A DNA stretch of 64,000 nt from Labyrinthula sp. Ha. Its lineage: Eukaryota > Sar > Bigyra > Labyrinthulida > Labyrinthulaceae. Position 1 is the first letter of the stretch, and each line of letters opens with the position of its first letter. The stretch lies in assembly GCA_015227615.1 (NCBI GenBank), contig JAALGZ010000058.1, positions 1 through 64,000 of the forward strand. Direction: 5' to 3'. The translations under genes and the position numbers were made by a program. Of the stretch, positions 1 through 12,919 are shown one piece after another. The notes under the pieces were generated by a model, which searched no databases, was not told where the DNA came from, and was given only the letters and a program-made list of their open reading frames with translations.

Positions 1-3000
1 TCTACAACCACCATATTGAAATGAAAAAATGAAAATTATTTTAGAAAAGATATTCTACGTCAGAATACTTATATGAAACCGGTTTTGTGAAAAAATGAAT
101 CAATAACGAACAAATTTCCCCCATTTTCCTCCTTGAAAATCGATCTGGCTGGTTTCTAGTAAGTAAGAAACCTTAATTTAAATGTTAAAACTCTTAAAAA
201 AAATTGTTATGACCTATTATACTGATACTAGGGGTAGTTTTAAGTTTTATATAAAAGTCTGATGTAAAAAGACCTACTGGACCCACTAAGACAGTTGTAT
301 ATGCACAAATGTCGTTCTTTTTTAAAAAGAATCATTTTCTGCAGAACCACGTATCTACAACCACCATATTGAAATGAAAAAATAAAAATTACTTTAGAAA
401 AGATATTCTACGTCAGAATATTTATATGAAACCGGTTTTGTGAAAAAATGAATCAATAACGAACAAATTTCCCCCATTTTCCTCCTTGAAAATCGATCTG
501 GCTGGTTTCTAGTAAGTAAGAAACCTTAATTTAAATGTTAAAACTCTTAAAAAAAATTGTTATGACCTATTATACTGATACTAGGGGTAGTTTTAAGTTT
601 TATATAAAAGTCTGATGTAAAAAGACCTAGTGGACCCACTAAGACAGTTGTATATGCACAAATGTCGTTCTTTTTTAAAAAGAATCATTTTCTGCAGAAC
701 CACGTATCTACAACCACCATATTGAAATGAAAAAATGAAAATTATTTTAGAAAAAATATTCTACGTCAGAATATTTATATGAAACCAGTTTTGTGAAAAA
801 ATGAATCAATAACGAACAAATTTCCCCCATTTTCCTCCTTGAAAATCGATCTGGCTGGTTTCTAGTAAGTAAGAAACCTTAATTTAAATGTTAAAACTCT
901 TAAAAAAATTGTTATGACCTATTATACTGATACTAGGGGTAGTTTTAAGTTTTATATAAAAGTCTGATGTAAAAAGACCTAGTGGACCCCACTAAGACAG
1001 TTGTATATGCACAAATGTCGTTCTTTTGTAAAAAGAATCATTTTCTGCAGAACCACGTATCTACAACCACCATATTGAAATGAAAAAATAAAAATTACTT
1101 TAGAAAAGATATTCTACGTCAGAATATTTATATGAAACCGGTTTTGTGAAAAAATGAATCAATAACGAACAAATTTCCCCCATTTTCCTCCTTGAAAATC
1201 GATCTGGCTGGTTTCTAGTAAGTAATAAACCTTAATTTAAATGTTAAAACTCTTGATATAATTGTTATGACCTATTATACTGATACTAGGGGTAGTTTTA
1301 AGTTTTATATAAAAGTCTGATGTAAAAAGACCTAGTGGACCCACTAAGACAGTTGTATATGCACAAATGTCGTTCTTTTGTAAAAAGAATCATTTTTTGC
1401 AGAACAATGCATCTACAACCACCATATTGAAATGAAAAAATGAAAATTATTTTAGAAAAGATATTCTACGTCAGAATACTTATATGAAACCGGTTTTGTG
1501 AAAAAATGAATCAATAACGAACAAATTTCCCCCATTTTCCTCCTTGAAAATCGATCTGGCTGGTTTCTAGCAAGTAATAAACCTTAATTTAAATGTTAAA
1601 ACTCTTGATATAATTGTTATGACCTATTATACTGATACTAGGGGTAGTTTTAAGTTTTGTATAAAAGGCTGATGTAAAAAGACCTAGTGGTCCCCACTAA
1701 GACAGTTGTATATGCACAAATGTCGTTCTTTTGTAAAAAGAATCATTTTCTGCAGAACAATGCATCTACAACCACCATATTGAAATGAAAAAATGAAAAT
1801 TATTTTAGAAAAGATATTCTACGTCAGAATACTTATATGAAACCGGTTTTGTGAAAAAATGAATCAATAACGAACAAATTTCCCCCATTTTCCTCCTTGA
1901 AAATCGATCTGGCTGGTTTCTAGTAAGTAATAAACCTTAATTTAAATGTTAAAACTCTTGATATAATTGTTATGACCTATTATACCGATACTAGGGGTAG
2001 TTTTAAGTTTTATATAAAAGTCTGATGTAAAAAGACCTAGTGGACCCACTAAGACAGTTGTATATGCACAAATGTCGTTCTTTTTTAAAAAGAATCATTT
2101 TCTGCAGAACCACGTATCTACAACCACCATATTGAAATGAAAAAATAAAAATTACTTTAGAAAAGATATTCTACGTCAGAATATTTATATGAAACCGGTT
2201 TTGTGAAAAAATGAATCAATAACGAACAAATTTCCCCCATTTTCCTCCTTGAAAATCGATCTGGCTGGTTTCTAGCAAGTAATAAACCTTAATTTAAATG
2301 TTAAAACTCTTAAAAAATTGTTATGACCTATTATACTGATACTAGGGGTAGTTTTAAGTTTTGTATAAAAGTCTGATGTAAAAAAACCTACTGGACCCAC
2401 TAAGACAGTTGTATATGCACAAATGTCGTTCTTTTGTAAAAAGAATCATTTTTTGCAGAACCACGTATCTACAACCACCATATTGAAATGAAAAAATAAA
2501 AATTACTTTAGAAAAGATATTCTACGTCAGAATATTTATATGAAACCGGTTTTGTGAAAAAATGAATCAATAACGAACAAATTTCCCCCATTTTCCTCCT
2601 TGAAAATCGATCTGGCTGGTTTCTAGCAAGTAATAAACCTTAATTTAAATGTTAAAACTCTTGATATAATTGTTATGACCTATTATACTGATACTAGGGG
2701 TAGTTTTAAGTTTTATATAAAAGTCTGATGTAAAAAGACCTAGTGGACCCCACTAAGACAGTTGTATATGCACAAATGTCGTTCTTTTGTAAAAAGAATC
2801 ATTTTCTGCAGAACCACGTATCTACAACCACCATATTGAAATAAAAAAATGAAAATTATTTTAGAAAAGATATTCTACGTCAGAATACTTATATGAAACC
2901 GGTTTTGTGAAAAAATGAATCAATAACGAACAAATTTCCCCCATTTTCCTCCTTGAAAATCGATCTGGCTGGTTTCTAGTAAGTAATAAACCTTAATTTA

Positions 3001-3016
3001 AATGTTAAAACTCTTA

Positions 3017-3345
3017 AAAAAAAATTAAGAGGACCTATTATATTGATATTACTAGTAGTTTTAAGTTTTATATAAAAGTCTGATAAAAAGACCTACTGAC
3101 CCACTAAGACAGTTAGAGAGAGGTACAAATGTCGTTCTTTTAAAAGAATCATTTTCTGCAGAACCACGTATCTACAACCACCATATTGAAAATGAAAATA
3201 AAATTACTTTAGAAAAGATCTTACGTCAGAATATTTAGAGAAAACCGGTTTGTGAAAAATGAACACACGAACAAATTTCCCCATTTTCTCCTTGAAAAAT
3301 CGATCTGGCTGGTTTTGTGCAAGTAATAACCTAATTTAAATGTTA
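3017..3345. repeat. Diverged satellite monomer block 1
   Basis: This stretch of the array departs sharply from its neighbours. It has many single-base deletions and shared substitutions, such as TAGAGA for TATATG before AAACCGG and GAGGTACAA for TATGCACAA. It returns abruptly to the standard sequence at about 3346. The same unusual variants recur in the block at 3879-4186. Confidence 0.8.
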
Positions 3346-3878
3346 AAACTCTTGATATAATTGTTATGACCTATTATACTGATACTAGGGGTAGTTTTAA
3401 GTTTTATATAAAAGTCTGATGTAAAAAGACCTAGTGGACCCACTAAGACAGTTGTATATGCACAAATGTCGTTCTTTTTTAAAAAGAATCATTTTCTGCA
3501 GAACCACGTATCTACAACCACCATATTGAAATGAAAAAATGAAAATTATTTTAGAAAAAATATTTTACGTCAGAATATTTATATGAAACCGGTTTTGTGA
3601 AAAAATGAATCAATAACGAACAAATTTCCCCCATTTTCCTCCTTGAAAATCGATCTGGCTGGTTTCTAGTAAGTAAGAAACCTTAATTTAAATGTTAAAA
3701 CTCTTAAAAAAAATTGTTATGACCTATTATACTGATACTAGGGGTAGTTTTAAGTTTTATATAAAAGTCTGATGTAAAAAGACCTACTGGACCCACTAAG
3801 ACAGTTATATATGCACAAATGTCGTTCTTTTTTAAAAAGAATCATTTTCTGCAGAACCACGTATCTACAACCACCATA

Positions 3879-4186
3879 TTGGAAATGAAAATAAAATTAC
3901 TTTAGAAAAGATATTCTACGTCAATTATTTAGAGGAAACCGGTTTTGTGAAAAATGAATCAATAATTTAAATAAATTTCCCCATTTTCCTCCTCCTTGAA
4001 AAATCGATCTGGCTGGTTTCAGTAAGTAAGAAACCTTTTAATTAAATGTTAAACCTTGATATAATTGTTATGACCCATTGAGCATTGATACTAGGTAGTT
4101 TTAAGTTTTATATAAAAGTCTGATGTAAAAAAGACCTAGTGGACCTACTCAAGACAGTTGCAGAGGTACAATAAGTCACCTCTTTT
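3879..4186. repeat. Diverged satellite monomer block 2
   Basis: Second diverged block. It shares GAAAATAAAATTAC, TTTAGAGGAAACC and AGAGGTACAA with block 1, against the standard AAAAATTACTTT, TTATATGAAACC and TATGCACAA. The shared variants argue for a distinct monomer subtype rather than independent decay, although consensus errors in long-read assembly can also cluster in this way. Confidence 0.75.
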
Positions 4187-7100
4187 TAAAAAGAATCATT
4201 TTCTGCAGAACCACGTATCTACAACCACCATATTGAAATGAAAAAATGAAAATTATTTTAGAAAAAATATTTTACGTCAGAATATTTATATGAAACCGGT
4301 TTTGTGAAAAAATGAATCAATAACGAACAAATTTCCCCCATTTTCCTCCTTGAAAATCGATCTGGCTGGTTTCTAGTAAGTAAGAAACCTTAATTTAAAT
4401 GTTAAAACTCTTGATATAATTGTTATGACCTATTATACTGATACTAGGGGTAGTTTTAAGTTTTATATAAAAGTCTGATGTAAAAAGACCTAGTGGACCC
4501 ACTAAGACAGTTGTATATGCACAAATGTCGTTCTTTTTTAAAAAGAATCATTTTCTGCAGAACCACGTATCTACAACCACCATATTGAAATGAAAAAATA
4601 AAAATTATTTTAGAAAAGATATTCTACGTCAGAATACTTATATGAAACCGGTTTTGTGAAAAAATGAATCAATAACGAACAAATTTCCCCCATTTTCCTC
4701 CTTGAAAATCGATCTGGTTGGTTTCTAGCAAGTAATAAACCTTAATTTAAATATTAAAACTCTTAAAAAATTGTTATGACCTATTATACTGATACTAGGG
4801 GTAGTTTTAAGTTTTGTATAAAAGTCTGATGTAAAAAAACCTACTGGACCCACTAAGACAGTTGTATATGCACAAATGTCGTTCTTTTGTAAAAAGAATC
4901 ATTTTTTGGAAAAATGAATCAATAACGAACAAATTTCCCCCATTTTCCTCCTTGAAAATCGATCTGGCTGGTTTCTAGTAAGTAATAAACCTTAATTTAA
5001 ATGTTAAAACTCTTGATATAATTGTTATGACCTATTATACTGATACTAGGGGTAGTTTTAAGTTTTGTATAAAAGTCTGATGTAAAAAAACCTACTGGAC
5101 CCACTAAGACAGTTGTATATGCACAAATGTCGTTCTTTTGTAAAAAGAATCATTTTTTGCAGAACAATGCATCTACAACCACCATATTGAAATGAAAGAA
5201 TGAAAATTATTTTAGAAAAAATATTCTACGTCAGAATATTTATATGAAACCGGTTTTGTGAAAAAATGAATCAATAACGAACAAATTTCCCCCATTTTCC
5301 TCCTTGAAAATCGATCTGGCTGGTTTCTAGTAAGTAAGAAACCTTAATTTAAATGTTAAAACTCTTAAAAAAATTGTTATGACCTATTATACTGATACTA
5401 GGGGTAGTTTTAAGTTTTATATAAAAGTCTGATGTAAAAAGACCTAGTGGACCCACTAAGACAGTTGTATATGCACAAATGTCGTTCTTTTGTAAAAAGA
5501 ATCATTTTTTGCAGAACAATGCATCTACAACCACCATATTGAAATGAAAAAATGAAAATTATTTTAGAAAAGATATTCTACGTCAGAATACTTATATGAA
5601 ACCGGTTTTGTGAAAAAATGAATCAATAACGAACAAATTTCCCCCATTTTCCTCCTTGAAAATCGATCTGGCTGGTTTCTAGTAAGTAAGAAACCTTAAT
5701 TTAAATGTTAAAACTCTTAAAAAATTGTTATGACCTATTATACTGATATTAGGGGTAGTTTTAAGTTTTATATAAAAGTCTGATGTAAAAAGACCTAGTG
5801 GACCCACTAAGACAGTTGTATATGCACAAATGTCGTTCTTTTTTAAAAAGAATCATTTTCTGCAGAACCACGTATCTACAACCACCATATTGAAATGAAA
5901 AAATAAAAATTACTTTAGAAAAGATATTCTACGTCAGAATATTTATATGAAACCGGTTTTGTGAAAAAATGAATCAATAACGAACAAATTTCCCCCATTT
6001 TCCTCCTTGAAAATCGATCTGGCTGGTTTCTAGTAAGTAAGAAACCTTAATTTAAATGTTAAAACTCTTAAAAAAATTGTTATGACCTATTATACTGATA
6101 CTAGGGGTAGTTTTAAGTTTTATATAAAAGTCTGATGTAAAAAGACCTAGTGGACCCACTAAGACAGTTGTATATGCACAAATGTCGTTCTTTTGTAAAA
6201 AGAATCATTTTCTGCAGAACCACGTATCTACAACCACCATATTGAAATGAAAAAATGAAAATTATTTTAGAAAACATATTTTACGTCAGAATATTTATAT
6301 GAAACCGGTTTTGTGAAAAAATGAATCAATAACGAACAAATTTCCCCCATTTTCCTCCTTGAAAATCGATCTGGCTGGTTTCTAGTAAGTAATAAACCTT
6401 AATTTAAATGTTAAAACTCTTGATATAATTGTTATGACCTATTATACTGATACTAGGGGTAGTTTTAAGTTTTATATAAAAGTCTGATGTAAAAAGACCT
6501 AGTGGACCCACTAAGACAGTTGTATATGCACAAATGTCGTTCTTTTGTAAAAAGAATCATTTTCTGCAGAACCACGTATCTACAACCACCATATTGAAAT
6601 GAAAAAATGAAAATTATTTTAGAAAAAATATTCTACGTCAGAATATTTATATGAAACCGGTTTTGTGAAAAAATGAATCAATAACGAACAAATTTCCCCC
6701 ATTTTCCTCCTTGAAAATCGATCTGGCTGGTTTCTAGTAAGTAAGAAACCTTAATTTAAATGTTAAAACTCTTAAAAAAATTGTTATGACCTATTATACT
6801 GATACTAGGGGTAGTTTTAAGTTTTATATAAAAGTCTGATGTAAAAAGACCTAGTGGACCCACTAAGACAGTTGTATATGCACAAATGTCGTTCTTTTTT
6901 AAAAAGAATCATTTTCTGCAGAACCACGTATCTACAACCACCATATTGAAATGAAAAAATGAAAATTATTTTAGAAAACATATTCTACGTCAGAATATTT
7001 ATATGAAACCGGTTTTGTGAAAAAATGAATCAATAACGAACAAATTTCCCCCATTTTCCTCCTTGAAAATCGATCTGGCTGGTTTCTAGTAAGTAAGAAA

Positions 7101-10100
7101 CCTTAATTTAAATGTTAAAACTCTTAAAAAAATTGTTATGACCTATTATACTGATACTAGGGGTAGTTTTAAGTTTTATATAAAAGTCTGATGTAAAAAG
7201 ACCTAGTGGACCCACTAAGACAGTTGTATATGCACAAATGTCGTTCTTTTGTAAAAAGAATCATTTTCTGCAGAACCACGTATCTACAACCACCATATTG
7301 AAATGAAAAAATAAAAATTACTTTAGAAAAGATATTCTACGTCAGAATATTTATATGAAACCGGTTTTGTGAAAAAATGAATCAATAACGAACAAATTTC
7401 CCCCATTTTCCTCCTTGAAAATCGATCTGGCTGGTTTCTAGTAAGTAAGAAACCTTAATTTAAATGTTAAAACTCTTAAAAAAATTGTTATGACCTATTA
7501 TACTGATACTAGGGGTAGTTTTAAGTTTTATATAAAAGTCTGATGTAAACCCACTAAGACAGTTGTATATGCACAAATGTCGTTCTTTTGTAAAAAGAAT
7601 CATTTTCTGCAGAACCACGTATCTACAACCACCATATTGAAATAAAAAAATGAAAATTATTTTAGAAAAGATATTCTACGTCAGAATACTTATATGAAAC
7701 CGGTTTTGTGAAAAAATGAATCAATAACGAACAAATTTCCCCCATTTTCCTCCTTGAAAATCGATCTGGCTGGTTTCTAGTAAGTAATAAACCTTAATTT
7801 AAATGTTAAAACTCTTGATATAATTGTTATGACCTATTATACTGATACTAGGGGTAGTTTTAAGTTTTGTATAAAAGTCTGATGTAAAAAGACCTAGTGG
7901 ACCCACTAAGACAGTTGTATATGCACAAATGTCGTTCTTTTGTAAAAAGAATCATTTTCTGCAGAACCACGTATCTACAACCACCATATTGAAATGAAAA
8001 AATGAAAATTATTTTAGAAAACATATTCTACGTCAGAATATTTATATGAAACCGGTTTTGTGAAAAAATGAATCAATAACGAACAAATTTCCCCCATTTT
8101 CCTCCTTGAAAATCGATCTGGCTGGTTTCTAGTAAGTAATAAACCTTAATTTAAATGTTAAAACTCTTAAAAAAATTGTTATGACCTATTATACTGATAC
8201 TAGGGGTAGTTTTAAGTTTTATATAAAAGTCTGATGTAAAAAGACCTAGTGGACCCACTAAGACAGTTGTATATGCACAAATGTCGTTCTTTTTTAAAAA
8301 GAATCATTTTCTGCAGAACCACGTATCTACAACCACCATATTGAAATGAAAAAATAAAAATTACTTTAGAAAAGATATTCTACGTCAGAATATTTATATG
8401 AAACCGGTTTTGTGAAAAAATGAATCAATAACGAACAAATTTCCCCCATTTTCCTCCTTGAAAATCGATCTGGCTGGTTTCTAGCAAGTAATAAACCTTA
8501 ATTTAAATGTTAAAACTCTTAAAAAATTGTTATGACCTATTATACTGATACTAGGGGTAGTTTTAAGTTTTGTATAAAAGTCTGATGTAAAAAAACCTAC
8601 TGGACCCACTAAGACAGTTGTATATGCACAAATGTCGTTCTTTTGTAAAAAGAATCATTTTCTGCAGAACAATGCATCTACAACCACCATATTGAAATGA
8701 AAAAATGAAAATTATTTTAGAAAACATATTCTACGTCAGAATATTTATATGAAACCGGTTTTGTGAAAAAATGAATCAATAACGAACAAATTTCCCCCAT
8801 TTTCCTCCTTGAAAATCGATCTGGCTGGTTTCTAGTAAGTAATAAACCTTAATTTAAATGTTAAAACTCTTGATATAATTGTTATGACCTATTATACTGA
8901 TACTAGGGGTAGTTTTAAGTTTTGTATAAAAGTCTGATGTAAAAAGACCTAGTGGACCCCACTAAGACAGTTGTATATGCACAAATGTCGTTCTTTTGTA
9001 AAAAGAATCATTTTCTGCAGAACCACGTATCTACAACCACCATATTGAAATGAAAAAATGAAAATTATTTTAGAAAACATATTCTACGTCAGAATATTTA
9101 TATGAAACCGGTTTTGTGAAAAAATGAATCAATAACGAACAAATTTCCCCCATTTTCCTCCTTGAAAATCGATCTGGCTGGTTTCTAGCAAGTAATAAAC
9201 CTTAATTTAAATGTTAAAACTCTTAAAAAATTGTTATGACCTATTATACTGATACTAGGGGTAGTTTTAAGTTTTGTATAAAAGTCTGATGTAAAAAAAC
9301 CTACTGGACCCACTAAGACAGTTGTATATGCACAAATGTCGTTCTTTTGTAAAAAGAATCATTTTCTGCAGAACCACGTATCTACAACCACCATATTGAA
9401 ATGAAAAAATGAAAATTATTTTAGAAAACATATTCTACGTCAGAATATTTATATGAAACCGGTTTTGTGAAAAAATGAATCAATAACGAACAAATTTCCC
9501 CCATTTTCCTCCTTGAAAATCGATCTGGCTGGTTTCTAGTAAGTAATAAACCTTAATTTAAATGTTAAAACTCTTAAAAAAATTGTTATGACCTATTATA
9601 CTGATACTAGGGGTAGTTTTAAGTTTTATATAAAAGTCTGATGTAAAAAGACCTAGTGGACCCACTAAGACAGTTGTATATGCACAAATGTCGTTCTTTT
9701 TTAAAAAGAATCATTTTCTGCAGAACCACGTATCTACAACCACCATATTGAAATGAAAAAATGAAAATTATTTTAGAAAACATATTCTACGTCAGAATAT
9801 TTATATGAAACCGGTTTTGTGAAAAAATGAATCAATAACGAACAAATTTCCCCCATTTTCCTCCTTGAAAATCGATCTGGCTGGTTTCTAGTAAGTAAGA
9901 AACCTTAATTTAAATGTTAAAACTCTTAAAAAATTGTTATGACCTATTATACTGATACTAGGGGTAGTTTTAAGTTTTATATAAAAGTCTGATGTAAAAA
10001 ACCTACTGGACCCACTAAGACAGTTGTATATGCACAAATGTCGTTCTTTTTTAAAAAGAATCATTTTCTGCAGAACCACGTATCTAGAAGAATTGTGGGT

Positions 10101-10467
10101 GAATGAAGACACAATATGTGAACCAGACATGTCATTATGTGCTATATCATTTATTTAAAATATTTTTTAATGAAAAATCACCAGTAACCAATGAATCCTG
10201 ATATCATTTGGTGCCCGGAACTTGAAGGTTCTGATCAATGGCTTTATTCAAATTTCACTGTATAAACATTTCATTTAGATTAGAATAAAAGTATTTCAAA
10301 ACACCTTTATAACTTGGTAATATTAAGAGAAATCGGGGGCAACAAGCTCTCAAAACTTGGGAAACTTCTAAAAGGCGCTCTATTTGGAGACTCCTTATTC
10401 TCTAACTATATTTTCACTCTGTGTCGCCAAAATCATAAAATAAATTTAACGGGAGGCACTCTGTAAT

Positions 10468-10963
10468 TTGGAAGCTGAGAAAATCTTGTTTAATTTAGTT
10501 TTCTGTAATGCTCATGTTGTTATTAAAAGAAAATTTGATGAACATAAAGTTATTTTCAAGTATCAAATACTAAGCTGGAATTATTTTCGGACTTTAAACA
10601 AATATCATAAAAACAAATTTATTCCTTACCGATCCCAATTTAACAGTAGGAAGCAAAATATCGGGCAGAAACATAAATGGTATTCTGGAACAAGTCTCCT
10701 GTGTATATTGCAACAAATTCTTTGGGAGCGATTGATCACTAAGAAACTACCAAAGTTTTAGGGTTTACGACGGACCCTAATAGGGAGTTGGTGTAGAATT
10801 CTAGCTGTTTGTCATGAAAAAAAGAGCGATAGATCAATTGAAAGTACAGCCTCAAGAAAACTTGGTTCAGGTAAACGGTAAAGAACTCCATTCCGTTAAA
10901 GTTATACTTTGTCCCGAATCCAGAAGCACTTATGTAGACCTATATCTGTGGAACATAAAGTAG
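10468..10963 (+). pseudogene. Possible gag-protease relic of a retroelement
   Basis: An ATG-less open frame (10468-10761) is followed by a 49-codon frame that does begin with ATG (10814-10963). The second has a short stretch, VKVILCPESRSTYVD, whose spacing loosely recalls the active-site strand of retroelement aspartic proteases, but the catalytic Asp-Ser/Thr-Gly is absent. In another frame near 10694 a CVYCNKF string recalls the start of a zinc knuckle. Two weak hints in the expected gag-then-protease order make a decayed element plausible; neither is conclusive. A chance ORF is the alternative. Confidence 0.25.
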
Positions 10964-11231
10964 TAATTTATCAAAAAAGATTAAGGGAATACATAATTAT
11001 TTTCCCTTTGTTTCACTATATAATTATGGGAAGCTGAATGTCATAATGACCACCGTCATTTCCCAATACTTCTACACCATTGAAAATGGGTATCTAAATA
11101 GCATACTTATCGGAAATTCAGCTTGGGTACAAGAGATAAAGAGAGAATCTTGGCAACACCCAGATTAATAGATTCACGGTGAGATATCATGACATTAACT
11201 CAATAGAACCTGTTAAGCAAAGAAAAAATAC

Positions 11232-11640
11232 ATGAATATAACCGAGTATATTTTAGACGATGAATTAAAGCAAGTTAGTTCATATGACTCAACAAATCAT
11301 ACTCCTTCAAATGATCTCCAAACTATAAGATATGAAGAAGTTCTGTTTGTTACTAGGTTACGTGATACCCCAGCCCCCTCTTAACGTAAACCACTTCCAG
11401 AAAGTTCAATAAGGAATATACCAGGACCAAGCACTTCTTCCAAACTTCAAACAAACTGGACTCCCCTTTTAGACGCTGCGCAATCACTGAAGTGCTCCAA
11501 GAGGTCACATTTCCATCTAAGATAACCTAAAACCCTGTCAAGAAGAATGTCTCATACAATAGTGAGATATTGGTGAGATGTTTTGGACAAAGGCCTCGAT
11601 ACCTTCTATTATACATATCAGCTTCCATACATAAGTTATG
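11232..11640 (+). pseudogene. Single-frame coding-like relic with three internal stops
   Basis: From the ATG at 11232 one frame runs 50 codons to a TAA. It then continues in the same frame with protein-like composition (Ser, Thr, Pro and charged residues, a PGPSTSSK string) through two more stops to about 11640. No family is recognised. The retention of one frame suggests a decayed gene or transposon ORF rather than random sequence. Chance cannot be excluded, because A/C-rich DNA has few stops on this strand. Confidence 0.25.
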
Positions 11641-12702
11641 GATATTATAGCTTAAGATATTGACTCAGAAGATCCTGGAAAAACAAAACTGCAATTACCC
11701 TACAAACAACACCATCCGGCTTAACTCCAGTATAAGAAATACCCCAAAAATAACTATGGACCAATCCAATAACACCGTGACACCCCTTGAATAATCATAG
11801 AAAGACCAACTAATTCCCCTGAACTCACAACCTGGCTTTTCTCTATAATGCTTATAACCAGTCTAAGTCGTTTAAATCAAGATGCAATTATCTAACAAAA
11901 TAAACCCGCCAGCTATCAAAACCAATAGAAACCAAGAAAAAAGTCTAACAATATCCAAAATCAAAACGCACTGAAAAGCCACAGTTCCTCCCCAACATAT
12001 ACCAGCTATATTCCCCCGGTGATTTCTTGAACCAACCAGGCAAAACTTATACTCAGAAAACAAGCCTCAAATACTTACAAAGACCCTAAAAAGTCATAAA
12101 AGGTTCACCTATAACCCTTTAGAAATCTATGTAGCATTCCTGTTACTTCCAAATCTGTTTTACGTGTTGTCCCAACTCAATGATTTAATGTTAATCTCAC
12201 GCAATGTGCCGTTTTGTGCTTGGATTTTAATCTTATACAGATAAAACCCTTCTTTGAGAAGGTTACTATCCTTTAGACGACATGATATCGAGCCAATTTA
12301 GCGGACCAACCAGATATCTAGATTCTATTATTAATTCAATACAATTTTATACCAAAACTTTGAAAATCCATATTCGCTCTTGAAAGATCTGAGAAACTTT
12401 ACCAAAGCAGACACCATCTAACAATTCAAACACCACATACTATCCACTCTCAATTTCAATAACCAAAATATAGCAGGATCCCAAAGCAAACTTAGTTTCA
12501 ACCAAAGCAAAATCAAAAGCTTCAAAAATACGAATAAGCATCCACCATTCACCCCCCCCCCATTTAGTAACGAATCACACTCCATGTTCCAACAGCTCCA
12601 TATAGCTATCATAAATGACTTTCGTCATTGTGTCGGCCATTTTGAATCTGAACCAGGTCTTGTTTTGTATATTCCTAGATTTTTATTTTAGATTCAACCC
12701 CG

Positions 12703-12707
12703 AATAC
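12703..12707. repeat. Target-site duplication AATAC, left copy
   Basis: AATAC directly precedes the 5' LTR and is matched exactly by AATAC at 17113-17117 directly after the 3' LTR. Five bases is the usual duplication for copia integrases, and the pair fixes the element's outer ends. Confidence 0.85.
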
Positions 12708-12866
12708 TATTTAATAGAAATATGCTATTACATACATATTATAGAATACAATATAAATATAGTTACATATCCTAAATACATTTGATACAGTTTAGCGAAA
12801 TAGCCATACACTATTTCATATTAAGTTTTAACGTATTCAGAGCAACCACTAAAATACAAAACAACA
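12708..12866 (+). repeat. 5' LTR of the copia element
   Basis: 159 bp, aligned without gaps to 16954-17112 with about nine mismatches. It starts TATTTAATAG and ends ACAAAACAACA. It should carry the promoter and polyadenylation signals, but none is clear enough to mark. The 12-18 nt after it (GGTTAACAGTCG...) would be the primer binding site; I could not match it to a tRNA by eye. Confidence 0.93.
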
Positions 12867-12919
12867 GGTTAACAGTCGAAACCAACTTTTTGACACACCT
12901 AAGAAAAAAATACAAGAGA

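Larger units (their letters stand above)
1..10086. repeat. Satellite array, ~353-bp monomer, about 29 copies
   Basis: Head-to-tail tandem repeat. The landmark CGATCTGGCTGG recurs at 141, 494, 847, 1200, 1552 and 1905 and on through the block, giving a period of 352-353 bp. Taking the monomer to begin at TCTACAACC, starts fall at 1, 354, 707, 1060, 1412 and so on to 9733, and the array stops near 10083-10086, where TATCTA runs into unrelated sequence. The left end lies outside the window. Most copies are nearly identical. They differ at a few recurrent sites, for example CTTGATATAATTG versus CTTAAAAAAATTG and AAGAAACC versus AATAAACC, and the variants do not alternate in a fixed higher-order order. 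Both strands are full of stops, so there is no coding capacity. A 353-bp unit is about twice a typical nucleosome repeat, as in many centromeric or subtelomeric satellites; that role is inference. Confidence 0.97.
10087..12702. other. Gap between satellite and copia element: eroded sequence
   Basis: There is no intact gene. Coding-like stretches without full frames lie at 10468-10963 and 11232-11640 and are listed separately. From about 11640 to 12620 the plus strand is rich in A and C and poor in G, and ends in a C10 run near 12552. There is no repeat unit, no tRNA and no credible long ORF. The stretch is best read as old transposon debris flanking the satellite. Confidence 0.5.

Noticed and set aside
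1-10086. CRISPR-type array
   Set aside because: The repeats are contiguous 353-bp monomers with no spacers, in a eukaryotic genome.
9888-10130. 80-codon minus-strand frame at the satellite edge
   Set aside because: Composed of satellite sequence; no other monomer keeps it open.
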